Positions 61,276 through 64,000 of a stretch of 64,000 nucleotides of DNA are shown here, piece after piece; within the stretch, counting starts at the first letter, position 1, and the number at the start of each line of letters is the position of its first letter. Both the position numbers and the translations under genes were made by a program. The stretch is from DTU019 sp050949825 (GTDB taxonomy: Bacteria > Bacillota > Syntrophomonadia > Syntrophomonadales > Syntrophomonadaceae). The notes beneath the pieces are model-generated. The model was given only the letters and a program-made list of their open reading frames with translations. It was not told the origin of the DNA and did not search any database. The DNA lies in the NCBI GenBank assembly GCA_050949825.1, contig JBMNGL010000013.1:372001-436000 (forward strand), written 5' to 3'.

Positions 61276-64000
61276 TTAAGAAAGGAAAGAAAGCCTGTGC
61301 GCTACCAAGTTAACCCCGTTGCCGCGGCGCTGCAAAATACCCCGCACCAGCAAAGGCCCCTTTTGTTCGCCGAAAATAAACGACCCATATTGAAAATACA
61401 CCTTTTCGAACACCGTCACATCCAGCAGCCCAAACTCATCCTCCAAAGACAAAAACACCGTGATCTTGCCGCTGCGAGTCGGCGGCCGGTGCGGACGCAA
61501 CAGTAAACCCGCGGCAGTCACCCGGGAGCCATGGGCCAGCCCCCTGGCCTGGCGGCTGGAACAGATCCCGCGCCGCTGCAGCTCCGGCCTGAAAACAGCC
61601 ATAACATGGTGCTCAACATCAATTCCCAAAATCATCCGTTCCCAGGCTGCCTTCTCCAGCAAGGAAAAATCCTCCCCTTCCCCCGCCGGGGACGCAAAAA
61701 GCTCCCTACTCCCCTGTTTCCGGTTGCGGCACCATTCCATCCACCCCGGCAGCTCCAGGAGCATCTGGCGGCGGTTGCGGTGCAAACCATCCAGGGCGCC
61801 GCATTTGATAAGATTTTCAGCAATATCCCGGTCGATCCGGGTGCGGCTGAGAAAATCGGGCAAATCCCTGAAAGGCCCCTGGCCCCTTGCTTCCACAATA
61901 GCCGCTATGCCCGCCCGGCTGATGCCTTTAGCCTGTTTAAGTCCGGTGCGGATCTGCTCGGGTCCCTCCACCTGAAAATCCGCCGAGCTGCAATTCACAT
62001 CCGGAGGCAGTATTTTTAGGCCCCGGCGGCGGGCCTCGCTGCAGAGAATGGAGGGAGGGTAGAAACCCAGGGGTTGATTATTTAGCAATGCCGTAAAATA
62101 CTGGGCCGGATAATGTTGTATCAAATAGGCAGTTTTGAAACTGGTGGTGGCAAAAGCAGCCGCATGGGCCTCACAAAAACCATAGCTGGCATAGCCGGCA
62201 ATACAGGAAAAAATCTTTTGGGCCAGCTCGGTTTCAATCCCCCGTGATACCGCCCGGCTGACAAACATAGCCCCGATTTCCTCCATCGCCTTGCGGGAAC
62301 GGGCATGGGTCATCACTCGCCGCAATTGGTCGGCCTCGCCGGCCGTAAAACCCGCAATGGCAATGGCGATCTCAATCACCTGTTCCTGGAAAAGCACCAC
62401 CCCGTAAGTATTCTCCAGAATAGGCTGCAGCAGCGGATGCAGGTATTCCACCGCCGCCCGGCCCTGGCGCCGCTCAATATAGGGTTCCACCATATTGCCC
62501 TTGATGGGACCGGGTCGTATCAAGCCCATGCTGGCCACAATATCTTCTATTTTACCGGCCTCCAGCCGCGCTTGCAAAGCCCGCTGCGCCGGGCTCTCCA
62601 GTTGGAAAACCCCGATGGTATCGGCCTGCCGGATCATAGCATAACTGTCCGCATCATCCATGGGAATAGCATCATAATCAATCCCCCGACCTTCCTGGGC
62701 AAGGCTGTCCAGGGTGTCATGCACCACCGACAAGGTCCGCAAAGAGAGCAAATCCAGCTTAACCAGGCCCAACTCCTCCACATCATCTTTATCAAAATGA
62801 CTCATAACCGGCCCCGAAGCAGATTTCTGCAACGGGGTCAGTTCCAGCAGGGGCACATCACTGATCACCACCCCGCCCAGGTGCATGCCCAGGAACCTGG
62901 GGAAGCCGGCAATTTTCTCACAGACATCCAATAAAAAGCGGCAGCGTTCTTCATGCAAAGGGCTGTTTTTCAATTCCGGCAACAGAGCCATCATTTTGCG
63001 AATATTATCGGCATGCGTATGGGGCAGCTTCCTGGCCATAAGTCCTAACTCCTCTTCTGCAAACCCCAGGGCTTTGCCAACTTCACGCAGCGCCGAGCGC
63101 GCCTGAAAGGTGCTATAGGTAGCCACCCGCGCCACCCGATCCTCGCCATAACGCTGGTAAACGTAATCGATTACCTGATCACGGCAGCGGGATTCAAAAT
63201 CGATATCAATATCCGGCAACCCCTGGCGTTCCAGGCTCATAAATCGTTCAAACAGCAGGCCCCGCTGCAGGGAATCCACCTCGGTGATAAACAGACAGTA
63301 AGCCACCAACGAATCAGCGGCCGAGCCCCGCCCGGCGTAGCGAATCCCCTGGCGGCGGGCAAAGCGGACCAAATCCCATACCACCAGGAAATATTCAGGA
63401 AAGCCCAGCTTTTCAATAATATCCAGTTCTGTTTCCAGGCGCTGCCGCACCGCCCGCCCCACCTGTCCGTATCTTTTTTCCGCCCCCGCAAAGGTAACGC
63501 GGCGCAGCAGCCTGGCAGCATCCTGCCCCGGCTTCAATGGGAAGCAGGGAAAATGAATCTGCCGCATGGGGAAGGCCTCCTGGCAGAGTTCAGCAATCAG
63601 CAAGGTATTCTCTGCCGCTTCAGGACAAAAGCCAAATAGCTGCTCCATTTCTCGGGGGGATTTAAGATAATTTTCCCCGTTTAAAGGCCGGGCCGGGTGG
63701 ATGTCCTGCACCTTGCTCAAAGTGCGTATGCAGGTTAAAATGTCATGCAATACGAAATCCTGGCGGCTGGCATAATGGACATTGTTGGTGGCCGCCGGCC
63801 TTATGCCCAGGGTTTGCGCCAACTCCAGGAGATGCTGGTTTAAAAAGCGGTTGCCGGGCAGCAGGTTATCCTGCAGTTCGATATAAAAGTCATCCCCCCA
63901 GAGGGCCTGATAGCGAGAGGCCACCTTCAAGGCCTCCCGGTATCGCCCCTGCAGGATCAAGGCCGCCAATTCTCCTCGCCGGCAGCCGGATAGCACAATA
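61276..64000 (-). CDS. DNA polymerase III alpha, error-prone (DnaE2/ImuC-like), N-terminus beyond window
   Basis: At least 907 residues. It opens within the PHP domain (LSGCRRGEL), then the polymerase core: YAGRGSAADSLVAY, catalytic GLPDIDIDFE near residue 256 of the visible part, RYGEDRVARVATYSTFQARSA, and LVRPGPIKGNMV equivalent as GLIRPGPIKGNMV. Helix-hairpin-helix and a C-terminal OB-fold (GKITVFLSLEDEFGLLDV) end it. There is no tau-binding extension, as expected for ImuC/DnaE2-type enzymes used in translesion synthesis. Partners (imuA, imuB) are not in the window. Confidence 0.85.
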   Translation of the reverse strand, partial: IVLSGCRRGELAALILQGRYREALKVASRYQALWGDDFYIELQDNLLPGNRFLNQHLLELAQTLGIRPAATNNVHYASRQDFVLHDILTCIRTLSKVQDIHPARPLNGENYLKSPREMEQLFGFCPEAAENTLLIAELCQEAFPMRQIHFPCFPLKPGQDAARLLRRVTFAGAEKRYGQVGRAVRQRLETELDIIEKLGFPEYFLVVWDLVRFARRQGIRYAGRGSAADSLVAYCLFITEVDSLQRGLLFERFMSLERQGLPDIDIDFESRCRDQVIDYVYQRYGEDRVARVATYSTFQARSALREVGKALGFAEEELGLMARKLPHTHADNIRKMMALLPELKNSPLHEERCRFLLDVCEKIAGFPRFLGMHLGGVVISDVPLLELTPLQKSASGPVMSHFDKDDVEELGLVKLDLLSLRTLSVVHDTLDSLAQEGRGIDYDAIPMDDADSYAMIRQADTIGVFQLESPAQRALQARLEAGKIEDIVASMGLIRPGPIKGNMVEPYIERRQGRAAVEYLHPLLQPILENTYGVVLFQEQVIEIAIAIAGFTAGEADQLRRVMTHARSRKAMEEIGAMFVSRAVSRGIETELAQKIFSCIAGYASYGFCEAHAAAFATTSFKTAYLIQHYPAQYFTALLNNQPLGFYPPSILCSEARRRGLKILPPDVNCSSADFQVEGPEQIRTGLKQAKGISRAGIAAIVEARGQGPFRDLPDFLSRTRIDRDIAENLIKCGALDGLHRNRRQMLLELPGWMEWCRNRKQGSRELFASPAGEGEDFSLLEKAAWERMILGIDVEHHVMAVFRPELQRRGICSSRQARGLAHGSRVTAAGLLLRPHRPPTRSGKITVFLSLEDEFGLLDVTVFEKVYFQYGSFIFGEQKGPLLVRGILQRRGNGVNLVAHRLSFLS

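Noticed and set aside
60939..61506. Repeated 63-codon plus-strand frames starting at 60939 and 61156
   Set aside because: They follow the RNA candidate copies and end at the array edge or run into dnaE antisense. Base changes between distant copies keep RNA pairing, not protein sequence.

Overview
The window looks like the chromosome of an anaerobic, low-to-mid GC Firmicute of the Syntrophomonas type. The basis is indirect: three YheC/YheD spore-coat-type ATP-grasp genes, futalosine-pathway menaquinone genes (mqnE, mqnA, mqnC), a 3-hydroxybutyryl-CoA dehydrogenase beside a phosphofructokinase, strong Shine-Dalgarno sites with many GTG/TTG starts, and a bipartite error-prone DnaE. No rRNA is present and the only tRNA is tRNA-Trp(CCA). 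The species assignment is inference.

Layout. 1-6.5 kb: 5' part of a DEAD-box helicase, a six-PAS histidine kinase, a TetR regulator with matching palindromic operators and a hotdog thioesterase, then two small ferritin-like proteins. 6.7-9.9 kb: a fourfold tandem repeat of about 805 bp with almost no coding potential. Each unit has a large nested-stem RNA candidate, a G-quadruplex-capable G-rich hairpin, a consensus sigma-54 promoter, short direct repeats and a second long-stem element. It abuts a remnant that resembles a rolling-circle Rep protein. 10.2-13.4 kb: a three-repeat surface-type protein, an IS21 remnant, a DUF503 protein and a secreted M14-like hydrolase. 13.3-25.2 kb (minus strand): two YheC/D clusters (one coupled to a COOH-NH2 ligase type 2 protein) flanking ychF, a PH-like membrane protein, hbd, pfk and htrA. 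25.3-40.2 kb: DUF523 and PP-loop proteins, an MntR-like regulator, an SGNH hydrolase, a UPF0182 gene carrying about ten single-base insertions, the mqn cluster with an MTAP-family phosphorylase, and ddl-murF-hydrolase.

40.25-49 kb is an accessory island beside tRNA-Trp. It holds remnants of hsdR, an IS3-family element and an IS256-family element around an intact five-gene operon: GrpE-like protein, Hsp70, AAA+ ATPase, J-like protein with PH-like domains, and a membrane-anchored coiled-coil protein. This looks like a self-contained, specialised chaperone or remodelling system and is the best candidate here for an undescribed protein system.

49.3-64 kb returns to more ordinary genes: a TPR protein, an alpha/beta hydrolase, two UspA proteins (one apparently starting at ATT), an LHR-GPA repeat protein, a ParA ATPase with a partner, a lone sigma-region-4 protein, glnS, a VapBC-like toxin-antitoxin pair and an error-prone DnaE truncated by the window edge. 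Between vapBC and dnaE, copies of a second structured RNA candidate are arranged in tandem; a diverged single copy lies near ychF. Base-pair changes between the copies support a plus-strand pseudoknotted RNA.
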